Origin: Choristoneura fumiferana
Lineage: Eukaryota; Arthropoda; Insecta; Lepidoptera; Tortricidae
NCBI RefSeq assembly: GCF_025370935.1
Contig: NC_133478.1
Location: 12,544,701-12,608,700 of the forward strand
DNA: 64,000 nt
Direction of reading: 5' to 3'
A program made the translations under genes and the position numbers. Under the pieces are notes generated by a model. The model did no database searches and was not told the origin of the DNA. It saw only the letters and a program-made list of their open reading frames with translations. This document shows positions 23,456 to 35,849 of this stretch, one piece after another (position 1 is the stretch's first letter; each line of letters begins with the position of its first letter).

Positions 23456-24140
23456 CAGCCTTATTCATAAAAAATCCTTAATTGAGGTTTGATCGGTCTG
23501 TTACTTAGCAGACTGATTAAGCTTAATAGACGGTTGTCAAGAAGTATGATTCATAAACACTTGCTAGCAGTCTGCTAGTTGTTGAGCTGCTGATAGACGG
23601 ATTAGACGCGTTATGTTGGCCACCTTGACAAATCAAAGACAAAAAATGGCCTAATCGATAATTAAAAAAAAAAAATTGACAGCAGTGACAGCAAATTACC
23701 AGGAAAAAAAATAAAAAGCGAGATGTTTGTTTTCCCGCCATTTCCGATCCGCATGTTTATGTTGTGCAAAAGCCATAATTATGTTAATCATCCTTATTTT
23801 TATTTCATATTTATTGTTAATTTATTGTTGCTAATTTAGAGGATTTTTAAATACAAATTCCTGAAAATAATTTTCCTGTTTTTTTTTTAATCTGCGTAGC
23901 CCTGCCTTCACTATAAATTCTTCGTACCTATGGTTTTTTGCTCTAGTTAAAGTCAGCTGTTCAAACTTGTGGCGGCCATTTTGTCACTTAGCAGAGAGAT
24001 AAAGGAGGGTCTACGGTCCTCTAACTTTAGCAGAGCCTTGATCGACTGATTAGCGCTAACAGACGTTTATGAATCATGTTTTTTAGCATCGGCCTTCAAG
24101 GAGCCTTCAAGGAGGCTCTAACTTTTTATGAATAAGGCTG
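23456..24140. mobile_element. Non-autonomous DNA transposon, TTA target duplication (PIF/Harbinger-like)
   Basis: 685 bp bounded by 'cagccttattcataaaaa' and its complement, flanked on both sides by TTA (23453-23455 and 24141-24143). A second nested inverted pair is 'gattcataaac'/'gtttatgaatc'. A 3-bp TTA/TAA duplication is characteristic of PIF/Harbinger; no transposase is present. The 155-bp element at 50727 shares the inner end 'ccttattcataaa' and the TTA. Confidence 0.75.
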
Positions 24141-24803
24141 TTAGTTTTTAGAACTTTCTGTATACTTAACTCGTTTTTGGGTTTTTCGAAAATTGTGCCC
24201 TTGTCTCACCGAAGGTGCGATATAGTCGGGTATTTAAATTACTTGCTTTTTATTGTACTAGCATTTATTTTTCACTTTTATTTAGCACAAAATCTCGTTG
24301 TTATAATCGTAGCTACTACTTTTAATGATGCCGGAGCTCCCTTCCATGTTTATGCGCCGTACGTTTGCCAAAACATTTTTTCGTATTTCAACGATGAAAG
24401 TGCATCAAACTGATCAGGAGATCACGATCCCGAGATTGATCAGGTTATTGATTTGGGAGCTACGCGCATAATATTATCATAATTTTCCGTTTATGACTTT
24501 TCAAATAAAAGGCAATAAATCACTGAGTCTTTGTTGTCGTGAAAGTTTTTGTTTAATAAAAGTTTCTTTTAAAAATTTTCCTTCTCTCCATAGCAATGAA
24601 GGATCGCAAAATTAATTTAAAAAAACCTATTTTACGATAAAATGTTGTAAACCGTTTTATAAAAGCGGTTGTTGTCGTTTGTCATTGTACAGTTAGCGTC
24701 AAAAGTAGCTGCACGCTATTGTACCTTGAAGTCTCTTATTGCCAAGTAGGTATTTAAGTACCTAGATAGGTAATTTATCTATCACCATAAGACAATGACA
24801 AAT

Positions 24804-24933
24804 TATGTTGTGTGACAAATTAAAAAATATCATATTATGAAATAGCACGGTAATTGATATTACTTTATAGATAAGTAAGTACAGCTAACATGGAAAGTAG
24901 CGAGGTACTTTTTTTAATTTGTCACACAACATA
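24804..24933. repeat. Short inverted repeat 'tatgttgtgtgacaaatt'
   Basis: 24-bp arms 'tatgttgtgtgacaaattaa' and the complement 'ttaatttgtcacacaacata' around an AT-rich loop of about 80 bp. Possible MITE. Confidence 0.5.
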
Positions 24934-25179
24934 TTCGGTTCGTTATTTACCGATGGCTCGTAAATATTTATCCCCTTGGAAAATGTTACACGTTTTTTCA
25001 ATGAAGTATAGGCTCATGTCATTACACATGGTGTAAGATCGTGACCCAAATACGCAAATGAATCAATTTCAAACATGGTGGCCACTTCTTTCGTATTTTT
25101 TTTATTGTGATTAACTCTTTAAAAGTGGCCCCATGGTCAAGATTCATTTATTTACGCCACACGTCCGTCTTTAGGCCAC

Positions 25180-25320
25180 TGACTTGAATATGTGTGCTAA
25201 ATTTCAACTCAATTTCTTCCGTAAGCCGAGTTCTTCCGAGCAAATTGGCCGTCACACAGACACACAGATACGCAAGTGCTCCTATAAGGGTTCCGTTTTT
25301 TTCTCAGTACGGAACCCTAA
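25180..25320 (+). repeat. 3' end of a repeat B relative
   Basis: 'ggccgtcacacagacacaca' and 'ataagggttccgttttttt' followed by 'acggaaccctaaa'. It resembles the right end of repeat B but with a different body. Confidence 0.45.
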
Positions 25321-25745
25321 ATAGGAAATCCGAGGAGATCTGTCGCCGAGGCACTGATCCTTAAGTGTGAACATTTCCACCGAGTGGAATATAATATATT
25401 GAAAGATTATTGATGTGCCCAGCAGCGGGTGGTGGTGGTGACGTTGACAAATCGTCCACCGGTATGACGCGATGACCGGCTGTTACTGGGCACTTTTTTG
25501 GTTTAAACACTGTTCGGAATTCCTAATTTTTATAGGACTAGAAAAATGAATTTCAATTTTTTTTTCATAAATAAAAATATGGTCAAAATGTATGAAAGGA
25601 TGACCCATATAATACTTATAACTAGATTTGAAACAAAATAGGTTTAACAGTTAAAATTGGACCTATTATGATTTCCAAGTTACACAGCGTGTTTATTTAC
25701 TTTCTTTAACTTCGACAGATAGCTCAGTTTATTCGTCAAATTATT

Positions 25746-25932
25746 CTGAGTTTTTCGAAACTCATGCCACGGTGAAGGGAAACATTATATGGAATCATAC
25801 ACAAATCTGCCAAGCAATTCAATGGTGTGAAGTTCCCGATCCGCACTGGGCCCGCGTGGGAACTACCTACGGCCCAAGCTCTCTGAGAGGAGGCCTATGA
25901 CCAGTGCTGGAACTGCTGCTGCTGGGCTGGAA
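25746..25932 (+). repeat. tRNA-derived SINE (Metulj-like), copy 2, 5' truncated
   Basis: Lacks the tRNA head. It starts at 'ctgagtttttcgaaactcat' and includes 'cacggtgaagggaaacatta', 'gggcccgcgtgggaactac' and 'gagaggaggcctatgaccag'. Confidence 0.75.
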
Positions 25933-27531
25933 CATAAGCGTAGACAGTTGACTTTTACGTTTGAGTTATAATAAATCATTTCACTCGCACCTTTACGGAT
26001 GTTTTATTGAAATTAAGAGGATGAACGGAGGGGAAAATCGATGAGGTGACAAAAATAAAGTTAGTGAGGCGTGCGGGACAGAGTCTGTATAATTTTGCTA
26101 TAAATTGTAGACGAGTCGGGCCATTTTATTTTATACGGACGCCGAATTGACTTGACGGACGGTGTGCGAGGTTTATGTGTGAGTTTTAGGGCCATTGTAT
26201 GGTGACGATCAGTTGTAAGATTTAATAGTGACTCGTTATTGAAATTTGAACTATCGTGAGTCACAAGGTACATATTTATTGAAATAAGTAATAAGGCTGC
26301 TAGACGTGCTCCAAAAGCGCTGGCGCAGTTCGCGGTTGGATTTTCGTTCGAATAGACCTTGGCAAAGAATCATGGGTTGATTCGAATTATGTCGCGTACC
26401 TATATCTCGAGGTGAGTGGCCTGTGCACTTTAATCTAATAAAGTTAACGCTCTTCGATTTAAGACATAATTTTTCTTATTGATATTTTTGTCTACTTACC
26501 CAATTTTTACATTAACACTTGAAAAGCTAAGTTAATTAAACATTATCTTATCCTTTTATTATTTTTTGTTATTCTTTTTATCTGTCGCTTTGATATTTTC
26601 TCTTGCTTGTCATACAACTAGCTGTAACAGGTTTATAATAAAATTATAACTTTCTATGAATAAGAGAAAAAACTTTTATAGATGTAAATAAATTATACCT
26701 ACTTGAATCATATCGAAGTCACAACAGGTCACAACCCATTTTGTAAGTATCCGTGATGAACCTTAGCCGCATGTGGGCTCTCCTTGATACCGAAAACGAT
26801 TAACTAATATTATCCGTTTCGCCATATTTATCTTTTTAGATCATAAATAAGCGTATAGTTTGCGAAATTATTATTTGAACTTCGAGCCTTTCAAGCATTT
26901 AATAAAGCAATAAAACGAGCAACAACAAGTACCTACTGGTTTAGTTTTCTAATTATCTTCGAAAGTCAGGAGATTCAAAAAGCGATACAGCTGCTGATAA
27001 GCGGCTACTTAGGTAAAAAACATTTGTTTCCAAAGAAAAAGTTAGAAGGGAGCTCCAATTAACTACCCTCGTTATTTTTAAGAACAAAGGCTCGAGAAAG
27101 TTAAATAACTTACGACGCTTTTATTTTAACTTTTGAATAAAAATTTCAAATAGGTGGTAAATTTGAGTTTTTTGCGCGAATAAATCACGCAATGAACGCT
27201 TTGCGTGATATTATATTTATCTGTATTTTTGAATTTAATTTGGATCACACAGATGAAATTTATCCTTATTTGATGTTTTTAGTTTATTTTTGGTAAAGTT
27301 TAAATTTATGCCTTTATCAGTAATGTTGGCGCGTCAAATTATATTTATACCACAGAATAACAAACCATCTCCTCGCGCTACTGTGCGTAGAGAAGAGATT
27401 AATTTTGTTGATTTGGTATTCTATGATCAGCGAGTAAAAACAATGCAACTCTATCAAAATTAAGCACAATACCAAATCGACAAATACCTCGAAAATTGAC
27501 TCAAGAACTAGAGTCAACGACGTAGCTCGAA

Positions 27532-27536
<5 letters not shown>
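25933..27536. other. No gene seen
   Basis: AT-rich. Short frames only, and a possible chance donor 'ctcgag|gtgagt' at about 26411. Confidence 0.45.

Positions 27537-27570
<34 letters not shown>
27537..27570. repeat. (GA)n microsatellite
   Basis: About 17 uninterrupted GA units. A similar tract at 58739 is also followed by 'gct(g/t)tttcagtgggaccca'. Confidence 0.95.
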
Positions 27571-27574
<4 letters not shown>

Positions 27575-28061
27575 TTTACACATATCCGATACGCAGAAAA
27601 AACACGTTAGGAAGAAATAATAATTAAAAAAACATCGAATAGTATAAATTGGGGCCCACTCAGCATAATGTTGCGGCAAGCCGCAATGCTGTTTTTCAGT
27701 GGGACCCATATGTGGGATTCAATTGCGAGTTGAAGTGAAATTGGGGAGCAGCAGCTAGCTGTTGGGGTGAAAAGTTTCTCGAGTGACGACATTGAACCGG
27801 AAGACGCAGCACTGGCAGGTCTCCGATGACATCGCGAGAGTTACGGGCAACCATTAGATGCAGGTGGTAATTTGTCCCCAATTGTGGGATTTTAAGAGGG
27901 AGTCTTTTATTCAATATTGGATTTCTTTTGGCTGATGATAATATAAATTGAGAATCTAGCATAAAGTCTAAATAGTCATACTTAGCAATTAGATATTCCA
28001 TATAATGTATAAGTCATGTAATGTAACTAAACTTAATTGTCAATAAACTAAACTAAGACGA

Positions 28062-28166
28062 GCTTTGCAATCCCCCTGGTGTTGCAGGTGTCTATGGGCG
28101 GTGGTGATCTCTTATCATCAGGAGACCCACTTGCTCCTTTGCCATCCAGTTGAATAAAAAAAAAGC
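28062..28166 (+). repeat. LINE 3' tail
   Basis: 'ctggtgttgcaggtgtctat' and 'gggcggtggtgatctcttat' followed by 'caggagacccacttgctcct' and a poly-A: a very common lepidopteran LINE 3' end. A diverged relative lies at 32335-32455. Confidence 0.65.
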
Positions 28167-29611
28167 TTTATTTAAACTCGTGGAAAATACCCGAGTCTAT
28201 TAGTTCTAATAATGAAAGATCCTTAAATCACGTAGGATTAATTCAAATCAAATAACAACAACGTAAATACGTAATTTTATTTTTGCCCTTTCCGTACGTG
28301 TCAATTAACACGATAATTAAAAGGTAAGTAAATACCCCTGTAAATGGTAACATGATATTTACTTCCAATAATAATTGTGTTTGTATGTTGTGAACATGAA
28401 ACTACCGTGAGACCCACTTACTATACTTAATGAAATTAATCCGGATAGCTCATGTCTTAAATCGAGTTTAATTATCCCAAAACATGTCGAGCTAAACTCA
28501 ATTTAAGACGTAAGTAATCCGGACTAATTTTATTAAATATATATGTGTTTGTATGGTTTAGCCGTTGAAAAATATGTATGTCTTAAAAGAGTGTTGGCAA
28601 AATAATTAGCTCACATTTTTCTGTGCTATCTTTCCTTAAACTTTGACAAATTTACTTCCGTCGTTAGCGCAAGAAAGATGTCCTTTGTTGTGATAAACAG
28701 TGAATGTTTTCCCTTTAAATGTGGTTTCAGTTAATATTTCATACTGATACCGTCGTGTCTGAATTAATGGAGCAATTTACAAATCGTGGAGGATGGCCGG
28801 CGGCGGTGCCTTATCTTCTATCTCTTCGGTAATATCGCAGTATATAGCAAGCAAGAGATCTACAAATCACGAGCCAAATTATACCCGTACAATTAGCTGC
28901 AGAGAAACATAACCCTTTGTTACGAGCACATCTGTCATAAGGAAGCTACTTTGCAATTTAGGGATGCTTGAGCCCGATCTAGAGCTAATTTCGTCCAGTT
29001 ATTTGCAAAAGCAGAATCAATAGTGTCAAAATGTTTGAAAATGTAAATCCTAAAGCTCAGTTTTAATCTGCAAGAGAAATCGTCCAAGTTGCATTTTAAA
29101 TTGCGGCGCTCAATTGACCACTACAACCTTGTTCGCTTTGCGCCCTTGCAAAGTAGGTAATGCAACTTGCACGATTTTTATTGCAATCTCTCAGTCAATC
29201 AGTGTCTCTTTTGTTAGGCAAGTCAGAAAAAGAGTTAAAATAGAATTGGGATAAAGCGCATCATATCTACTTGTACCGCACGCAGTGTAAAAACAGCAAG
29301 TAATACCCAAACAACTTTTTTCCGCTTAAAATTTATAGAGTAGATAACTTACTGGTTTTATACTGTGCTTGTAGTAGAAGGCTTCACAATGCCTTGTCAA
29401 CTTTATAGATTTAGATAGAAAGATATTGGGAAAGGCGCTATTTACTTGCGTGACGCCTCGATTTTCTTGTTTGTTGACGACAGAAAATAACTGTTAAAAT
29501 GTAGATTTAGGTGTCGGTAACTCAAAGAATCTTTTGAAATCAAATGTTTTATTAATTTATAGTACTTTTAAGAGAAATCGTAACGGCAAAGTGAAAGTAA
29601 ATTGAATTTCT
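28167..29611. other. No gene or clear repeat seen
   Basis: AT-rich with short frames. A short diverged inverted pair 'tcatgtcttaaatcgagttt'/'aaactcaatttaagac' occurs at 28449-28510. Confidence 0.45.
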
Positions 29612-29690
29612 ACAATACAATACAAAGACTCTTTATTGTACACCAGACATAGTAAGCGATACAGAAAACAGATACACAGAGAAAAAAAAA
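29612..29690 (-). repeat. Retroposon 3' tail, (TTGTA)n type, copy 1
   Basis: The reverse complement reads 'gtttctgtatcgcttactat'-like, then 'gtctggtgtacaataaagag' and 'tctttgtattgtattg'. The plus-strand copy at 37650-37728 matches closely. It includes AATAAA followed by a simple-repeat tail. Confidence 0.7.
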
Positions 29691-29910
29691 TTACAAGGTT
29701 CTATAGATTGAGAAGTCACAAAAAGACTTATTTTAGCTAAAAAAATATTTTTTCCGTTTTTTGCTGAAGCAAGTGACAAAACGGCTTGAAAGTTGAAACT
29801 AATACACAATGTTAACAGAATGTTTACGAACAAAAGGATGAAATCATTTATTGAGTAGTTTGTTTGTTTATAATTTTATCATGCGTGAACTGCATGGATT
29901 TGGATGATTT

Positions 29911-30330
29911 TTTATTTATTTATTTATTTATTTATTCAAAACAATACAATAACAGGCTTACAGTATGAAAAACCAAAACGCCTATCACGTTACATGCTTC
30001 ACATAAATCAACATGGATCACAAATTAATAATAAAGAATATAATACATACCGGAAATAACATAACCAAAATGAACATAGAAAACGGATTTGAATACTTTA
30101 CAAATTATTATTGGATAAAAACTTCACAATACTATCCAGCACAGAGTGCCAATTCCCAGCAAGTACGTCAGTTTCCTGGTGCTTGTCCATGATATTCCAT
30201 TGTTAAGTGATTTAAAATTAATTCGGAATATTTTGGCAGGTGGGTGAGCTAGTTTGATTAAACACCTGAACAAACGCCTAAATGACCTGTTGTATGTAGC
30301 AGTAACGTGTCGCTACGCTGTCCAGTCCAT
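29911..30330 (-). repeat. (TTTA)n and probable LINE 3' region
   Basis: A (TTTA)6 tract leads into 'caaaacaatacaataacagg' and a stretch of unclassified retroelement-like sequence; the orientation is judged from the AT-rich end. Confidence 0.35.
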
Positions 30331-30689
30331 CTGTCTGAATGTCATAGAGCTGTATCTCGAGAACCACGATAGAGAGACACTGAAATTAAAATGTACCTAT
30401 GAAGTTTCATAATTAATTATGTATTGTACATGTTGCCGCTGCAATAATGAAAAATATGTACTAACGAAATATTGAACCGACTGAAAGAAAGGTTAAAACA
30501 GTTTTCTACTAGTTTAAAGTCAGCCTCTCAAACAACCTGTATAAAACAACAAAAATAAATATTCTGTCTAATTATAAAGGGTTGTATATTTTTGCTTAAA
30601 CATAGTTTTTCTTTAAAGAAAGAAGTTTTTATCAAGAATTAATAAAAAAATATGTAGACTCAATATTTTAGTTATATTTAGAAAGAGCC

Positions 30690-30980
30690 CAGCGAGCGGT
30701 CCTAAAGGTCTCCGCATCCCGCCCATTCCTTTATCCCGCTGCCCTTTTATATAAGGCATGTGAAGTGCTAACGGTTCGTCAGTTATTTAGATGGATACGG
30801 TATTAAAACAACACGCTGCAACGCCATACAATAGTGAACTTACCAACAACAGACGTAAGGATATTGTTTGCCCCTTAAACACCCGAAAACACAAATTTTC
30901 TTCCAGATTTTTCACCTTTCTAGGCCCATTTCTCTACAATAGACTAAATGTTAGAGTATTATCCGCTCAGTTATGTTAAA
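30690..30980 (+). pseudogene. Reverse-transcriptase C-terminal relic
   Basis: The frame ending at 30979 contains RKDIVCPLNTRKHKF and FFTFLGPFLYNRLN, the pattern (GP-x-LYN near the terminus) that closes many insect non-LTR ORF2 proteins. Upstream codons are frameshifted. It continues into the inverted-repeat 3' region at 31014-31455. Confidence 0.5.
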
Positions 30981-31013
30981 TGCAAGAGAACGCTCCGAAC
31001 AGCCATACAAAAC

Positions 31014-31455
31014 ATGTATGTATGTAAACTCTTTGTTTATTGTACAAAATAAGTAAACAAACACAATGTCAACATGTCATACATAAGAAATACAGAGAAG
31101 TTATTGACTGTTGTGAAATAACCTTTATCATAGATTTATGTATATTGCTAAATATAATAGTCATATCATTAATAGTGTAATTTACTAGTTATTATGAACC
31201 TACTTCTATTATATTCTGCATTGTGAATAATTATGATAAAATTTTGATCTATTTTGCCTGAAACACAGGGAATCCTAGTTCAGGCTCCCGTTTATATGTC
31301 CTAGTATATCCTACTGTATATATTAATAAAAAAATACCGTGTACAATGTTATATGAATAAACGGATAAGTTCGCCTTTGTACATATATTTCATTGTTTGT
31401 CATTCTGTGTTTGTTTACTTATTTTGTACAATAAAGAGTTTACAGTTTACATACA
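31014..31455. repeat. Inverted repeat flanking an AT-rich core
   Basis: 'taaactctttgtttattgta' and 'aaataagtaaacaaacacaa' at 31025-31067 are mirrored by 'gtgtttgtttacttattttg' and 'tacaataaagagttta' near 31406-31442. It probably represents two facing 3' ends of the same retroelement. Confidence 0.6.
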
Positions 31456-32168
31456 TTAACTTATTTCTGCTCACGCTAGTCACAAATACCAACCTTAATT
31501 TCACCCTCAGAACATTTTAATAAATGACTATCGAGTCCTAAAAAGCATCTTGCATTTATAGAACGCAATTGCCTGCATTATAAGACTCTCAAACCACGTT
31601 CTTAGTATTGCTACGAGCTACTCAATTACTCGTACGCGCTACGCGCTACGTCGTAGCCTTCTAGTGGTACAAGCTTTTGCTCTATAAGTACAGGCTGTAT
31701 TTTTCTCATCTAATACATTTTAAAGCGTCATATCATAACGTTGAACTTTAAACCGTAAGTGGGCCACGATATATGGAATCCAGTTTATTTTATTACCAGA
31801 TTTTCACACCGCAGCTCTTTTGCGATTTCCCGCGGGAACTAAATATGTTCGCGGGGTGAAAGTGCTAATTCAGTCAGCGGAAAGTTGACTTTATGCGAAT
31901 GACGCAAGAGCTTTGATATGTGAATTGTTTTGTGGTTGTCTTACTTTTTTGGTTGTTCTTTATCTTGTCCTTCTAAAAATTCCGTTATATCTTCATTGAG
32001 GACCGAAAATATGATCATTTGCGTTTTTACTTTATTAAATCCTACTTATATTATCAATGTGAAAGTCGTGCGTGCATAAGTTATTTGTTACAATTTAACG
32101 CTAAAAAGGCTCGCATTTATATGAAACTTGGCTAACTGTGAAGCTAAGATCGGAATTCACACATAACA
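31456..32168. other. No gene seen
   Basis: A 'cgtacgcgctacgcgctacg' micro-repeat at 31630-31650; otherwise unremarkable. Confidence 0.45.
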
Positions 32169-32290
32169 CCTTATTGCAACAACGACGTTAGTGCAATTAA
32201 AAAAAATGACTTAATGATGCGATATTACTTTCGCAGCATTTCGCATCATTAAGTCATTATAAAAAATGCATTTACGTCGTTATTGCATAG
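32169..32290. mobile_element. Hairpin MITE
   Basis: 'ttattgcaacaacgacgtta' and 'aatgacttaatgatgcg' on the left mirror 'cgcatcattaagtcatt' and 'tacgtcgttattgcata' on the right; about 120 bp. Confidence 0.7.
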
Positions 32291-32334
32291 AGTTGCGACA
32301 TGTAAAATCTCTAGGAGATGGGTGCTTTTAAAAG

Positions 32335-32455
32335 ACAAGTGTACCGCAGCAATGCAGCTTCCAATGGTGCTGTAGGTGTCCAGTCCACGGGCGGCTGCGA
32401 TCACTTACCACCAGGAGGCCACACTTTGTCGGCGTTAGGAATTAGTATAAAAAAT
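32335..32455 (+). repeat. LINE 3' tail (diverged)
   Basis: 'aatggtgctgtaggtgtcca' and 'cgggcggctgcgatcactta' followed by 'ccaccaggaggcc' and an A-rich end; a relative of 28062-28166. Confidence 0.55.
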
Positions 32456-32649
32456 AAAACTGACAGTGTAGAAATATTTTTAGTATGCGTTTAAATTAGG
32501 ATCTCCGAGGTGTAAATAGAATTTATTTATTTCTCAACAAAACCAATACAGCATTACAGTTAAAACACCAATGCGCTGTAATTGAAATTATACAAAACAA
32601 AAAGACATATAAAATACACAAAAATTACACACTAGGATTTTTGAAAGTC

Positions 32650-32745
32650 GTCTTCGTTGCTACCCTAAAACGACGGAACACCACACCCTCCGGCCAGAAG
32701 TCGGAGCGCAGGAACATCTGCTGATGCTTGGCTGGCACTTGGAGT
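32650..32745 (-). pseudogene. Retrotransposon ORF fragment with FWPEGVVFRRFR motif
   Basis: Partner of 775-865. The reverse complement translates QQMFLRSDFWPEGVVFRRFR. It is followed (towards 32510) by an AT-rich 3' region ending at a TTTATTTATTT tract. Confidence 0.45.
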
Positions 32746-33225
32746 CTAAATGAGCTGAAAATATTAGCCCTTTGAGACTAGAACCTTACTTAAAAACTGA
32801 GGTAGTCCATTACACGCCCTTTGGTCATAAGTTCTTTGAAGGAATTGTGCTGGGGAAACTGATATGTTAGTGTCTTAGGGGACTCCTATTACCTAGACAT
32901 TATACCTCATTTCAAAGGTCGATGGCACTGAAATATAGGGTTTGGCTGCGGGCTTATAGCGAATTGAATACAGTTACTACGCGAACTAAAATCCTTTTGT
33001 ATTTTATTTTAATAATCGAGGCACTCATGCGAATGTATACCTGCCATCAAATAATTAGACTGCTGTGAGGTACTCGAAAAAACTGGCTAAATGCGAGTCG
33101 TATTCGCGCTCGGACGGTTCCGTACAAAATTAAATACAATAAAAAAGTTTGTATTTTACTGTAACCAGTTTCACCTTTTTGCAAATAAATTACTTTGGCT
33201 TCAACTAGTTCGGAATAGTAGTATG

Positions 33226-33489
33226 AAAAACCGGCCAAGAGCGTGACGGACACGCCCATAATAGAGTTCCGTAGCCATTACGAAAAAAATAAGTAATATT
33301 TTTCTAAGGATTTTATATTTTTACGGCATATTCCAAGTTTAGGTATATTTTATACCTTAGGCTGCTATTAATTCTTAAGAAAACTTAACCGTTATAGTTT
33401 TTCTTGTAAGTTTGATATACTTACTACCATCCTGAATTTTTTAAAAAGTTTTCCACCCACCGGTTTAGATTTTAGAGGGGGGGGGGGCA
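33226..33489 (+). repeat. Dispersed repeat B, copy 3 (3' truncated)
   Basis: 'aaaaaccggccaagagcgtg' to the poly-G run after 'tttagattttagagg'. Just upstream, 33075-33140 ('tggctaaatgcgagtcgtat') is the head of another related repeat. Confidence 0.75.
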
Positions 33490-33748
33490 AAATAAAACAT
33501 GGCCCCTAAACAAACAAACAATATAATGTACTGTATAAGTGTGTATACATCGAAGAACGAACCACGTGTGCCATCAGTGCAGATATAATTTCACAGGAAC
33601 CGATGATTTCCCCAGACGGGGGTGTTTTTCCCAGATTTGAGGCCTGTTGTCGCAGTACGTTCCGGACATTGATTAAAATTGTGTCGACGCATGTCAAAGA
33701 CGCCTAAATCCATGTAAATTGGTATCATAATTAATGTGTGTTCTCTTA

Positions 33749-34033
33749 AGGTGGGTCTACGCTAGACGAACCGAGCACGAGCGAAGCACGAGCCGAACAC
33801 AATTCGTCTAATGTGGACCGACTTACAAGCCTCGAACGAGCGCGCTGCGAGCGTTTCGTTCGTGCTCGGCTGCGTTCCGCCAGTTGTCGGTTTTTTGACG
33901 AACACAAAGGGATTTGCTTCGCGCTCGCAGTGCGCTCGTGGACGTGTCCACACTTGACGCCGCGAACGACGAAGCCGGGAACGGCTCCGCTCGTGCTTCG
34001 CTCGTGCTCGGTTCGTCTAGCGTAGACCCACCT
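33749..34033. mobile_element. Non-autonomous transposon, 45-bp perfect inverted ends, TTA duplication
   Basis: 285 bp. Ends 'aggtgggtctacgctagacg' and complement, identical for 45 bp, flanked by TTA at 33746-33748 and 34034-34036. GC-rich, with repeated 'cgctcg' words, which explains the long but meaningless frames on both strands. Confidence 0.8.
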
Positions 34034-34179
34034 TTAGATAAAACTCAAAATATGGTGCAAGGTTTTGAAGACTCGGACAAGTTTAACGTTAGTGTTAAAG
34101 AACACTATGCTGAAGACCGGTGCCCGAAGTTCCGTGGCAACGTTCCGATATTTTCGGCTGTAATGACACACCATTGTTA

Positions 34180-35721
34180 AGGTAACGGCGCCTATTACCG
34201 TGGTACTTAAGGAAGTTTTCAAATGAGTCCCAAAAATTAAGGGTATCAAAGCTCCTTAACAAACGAGAATATTTTTTTTATTTAAGAGCGTTTATTGAAC
34301 TTTCAGTGTCTTAACTTTTTGGGCTCGTTTTAGTTATTAGTATTTGATAAAATAATTATTGAAATCAAAATACCCAAATCTTCTATTACCGTGGTAATGG
34401 ACAGGCTGTGATTCCATTACCGCGAATTGAGCTTCTATTACCGAGGGTATAAAAAAACGGCAATTTTCTACCATCGGTAAAAGGAACCCGACACATGTTT
34501 TGGAACTTAATACCGAGGGATTAAAAAAGGGTAATGGCTTTGGTTCTGTATAATAAATTGTACATCAAATATTTTTTGAGAAAATTTAAATAAAAAACTA
34601 AAGTATGATTCGAATAGTGTATCCAGCCCATTGTATTTTATTATGCTTATGCCACCAGTTATAGTTTGATGTATGCATGATGAGTAAAAGTCACAACTTT
34701 AAAAAAAAATCTGCACTTACGGTACCCTAAATGTGAATTATTTTAACAGAAAAATAAAATGTCACTCGGTAATAGGGACTTCTTTAAGAACATATTACCG
34801 ACCCAAAGACAATTGAATGGGTCGGTAATAGATTCCCAAACATTCTATTACCGAGGGTTATGCGATCATACCATCGTTAATTGGCTTAATTTGGAGTATT
34901 ATAAAATCTAATTCCGACGTATAAAAACTATAGGATAGAGTTGTGTTTGAATTACAAATCAAATATAATTATTACATCCTTGGCATATAACCAAAATTAC
35001 ATAACTGGTAAGTAAATATAAAATTTCATCGCAATATTTAAACAACTTGGCAAAATAACGGTTTCTATAGAAACTACAAATTCAGTATTGAAGTTTTTGC
35101 TAAAAATTAAGAGTTTGTTAATACTTTTCATACCACGGAAATAGTTTTTAAAAGCGTGAATAGATCAAGATTGTAATAACTGTAACAAATTATATAAACG
35201 ATAATTTATACCAAAAATAAAGCTTGAAGAACCAAAACTACCACTTTAACTATTACCGTGATATACCACGGTATTACAATCAGCAGTTAAAAATGGCGCC
35301 TATCGCCGCTGTATTTTATTTTCCATTTTAATCGTATTTCCGGGCCAAAAAATGTACAAAAAGTATTCAGAACTCGTACAAAAAACTATAAAAAGCCATT
35401 TAAAAACTATAACACTAGTTCAATTGCCATAAATATTTTGTAAAACACTAAATAAGATTCGAGTCTGCTTGTATGTGGTGTCACGCGTTAGTATGGCAAA
35501 TCCTCTTCCGTCGGTGCCATTTCGGAAAATCACGAATTGCGAGATGTTTGATTCATTCACATACACTAGCGCTAATAGATCCGTGAGTCGACTAAATAAG
35601 CTTTTATCTTGTAAAATATTTTTTTTAAGATATCTATCGGTTTGATTATAAAATGCGTATTTTAAATTGCCGCGGTGATGGCCGTCGATTTCGATACCCC
35701 CGGTAATAGGCGCCGTTACCT
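34180..35721. mobile_element. 1.5-kb DNA transposon rich in ATTACCG motifs
   Basis: Ends 'aggtaacggcgcctattacc' and its complement (21 bp perfect), with TA on both sides. The interior is AT-rich with no coding frame. ATTACCG or its complement occurs at least ten times, often inside 'ttctattaccg(t/a)gg', clustered towards both ends. Such clusters are a known form of transposase binding site; that role here is inferred. Confidence 0.75.
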
Positions 35722-35849
35722 TAGGCAGAAATACGGAACAAAAATTTGGAGTGATTAGCCCTGCACTGCTGTTTTTAATTTAAACCTTGACGCAAAAAGA
35801 GGGGTGTTATAATAAGTTTGACGCCAATGTCGGTCTATCTGTGACATTG

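Noticed and set aside
27696..28001. 101-codon minus-strand frame
   Set aside because: Low complexity, no domain, overlaps repeat-derived sequence.
33813..34180. Long frames on both strands (70-88 codons)
   Set aside because: They fall in a GC-rich inverted-repeat element with repeated 'cgctcg' words and have no domains.
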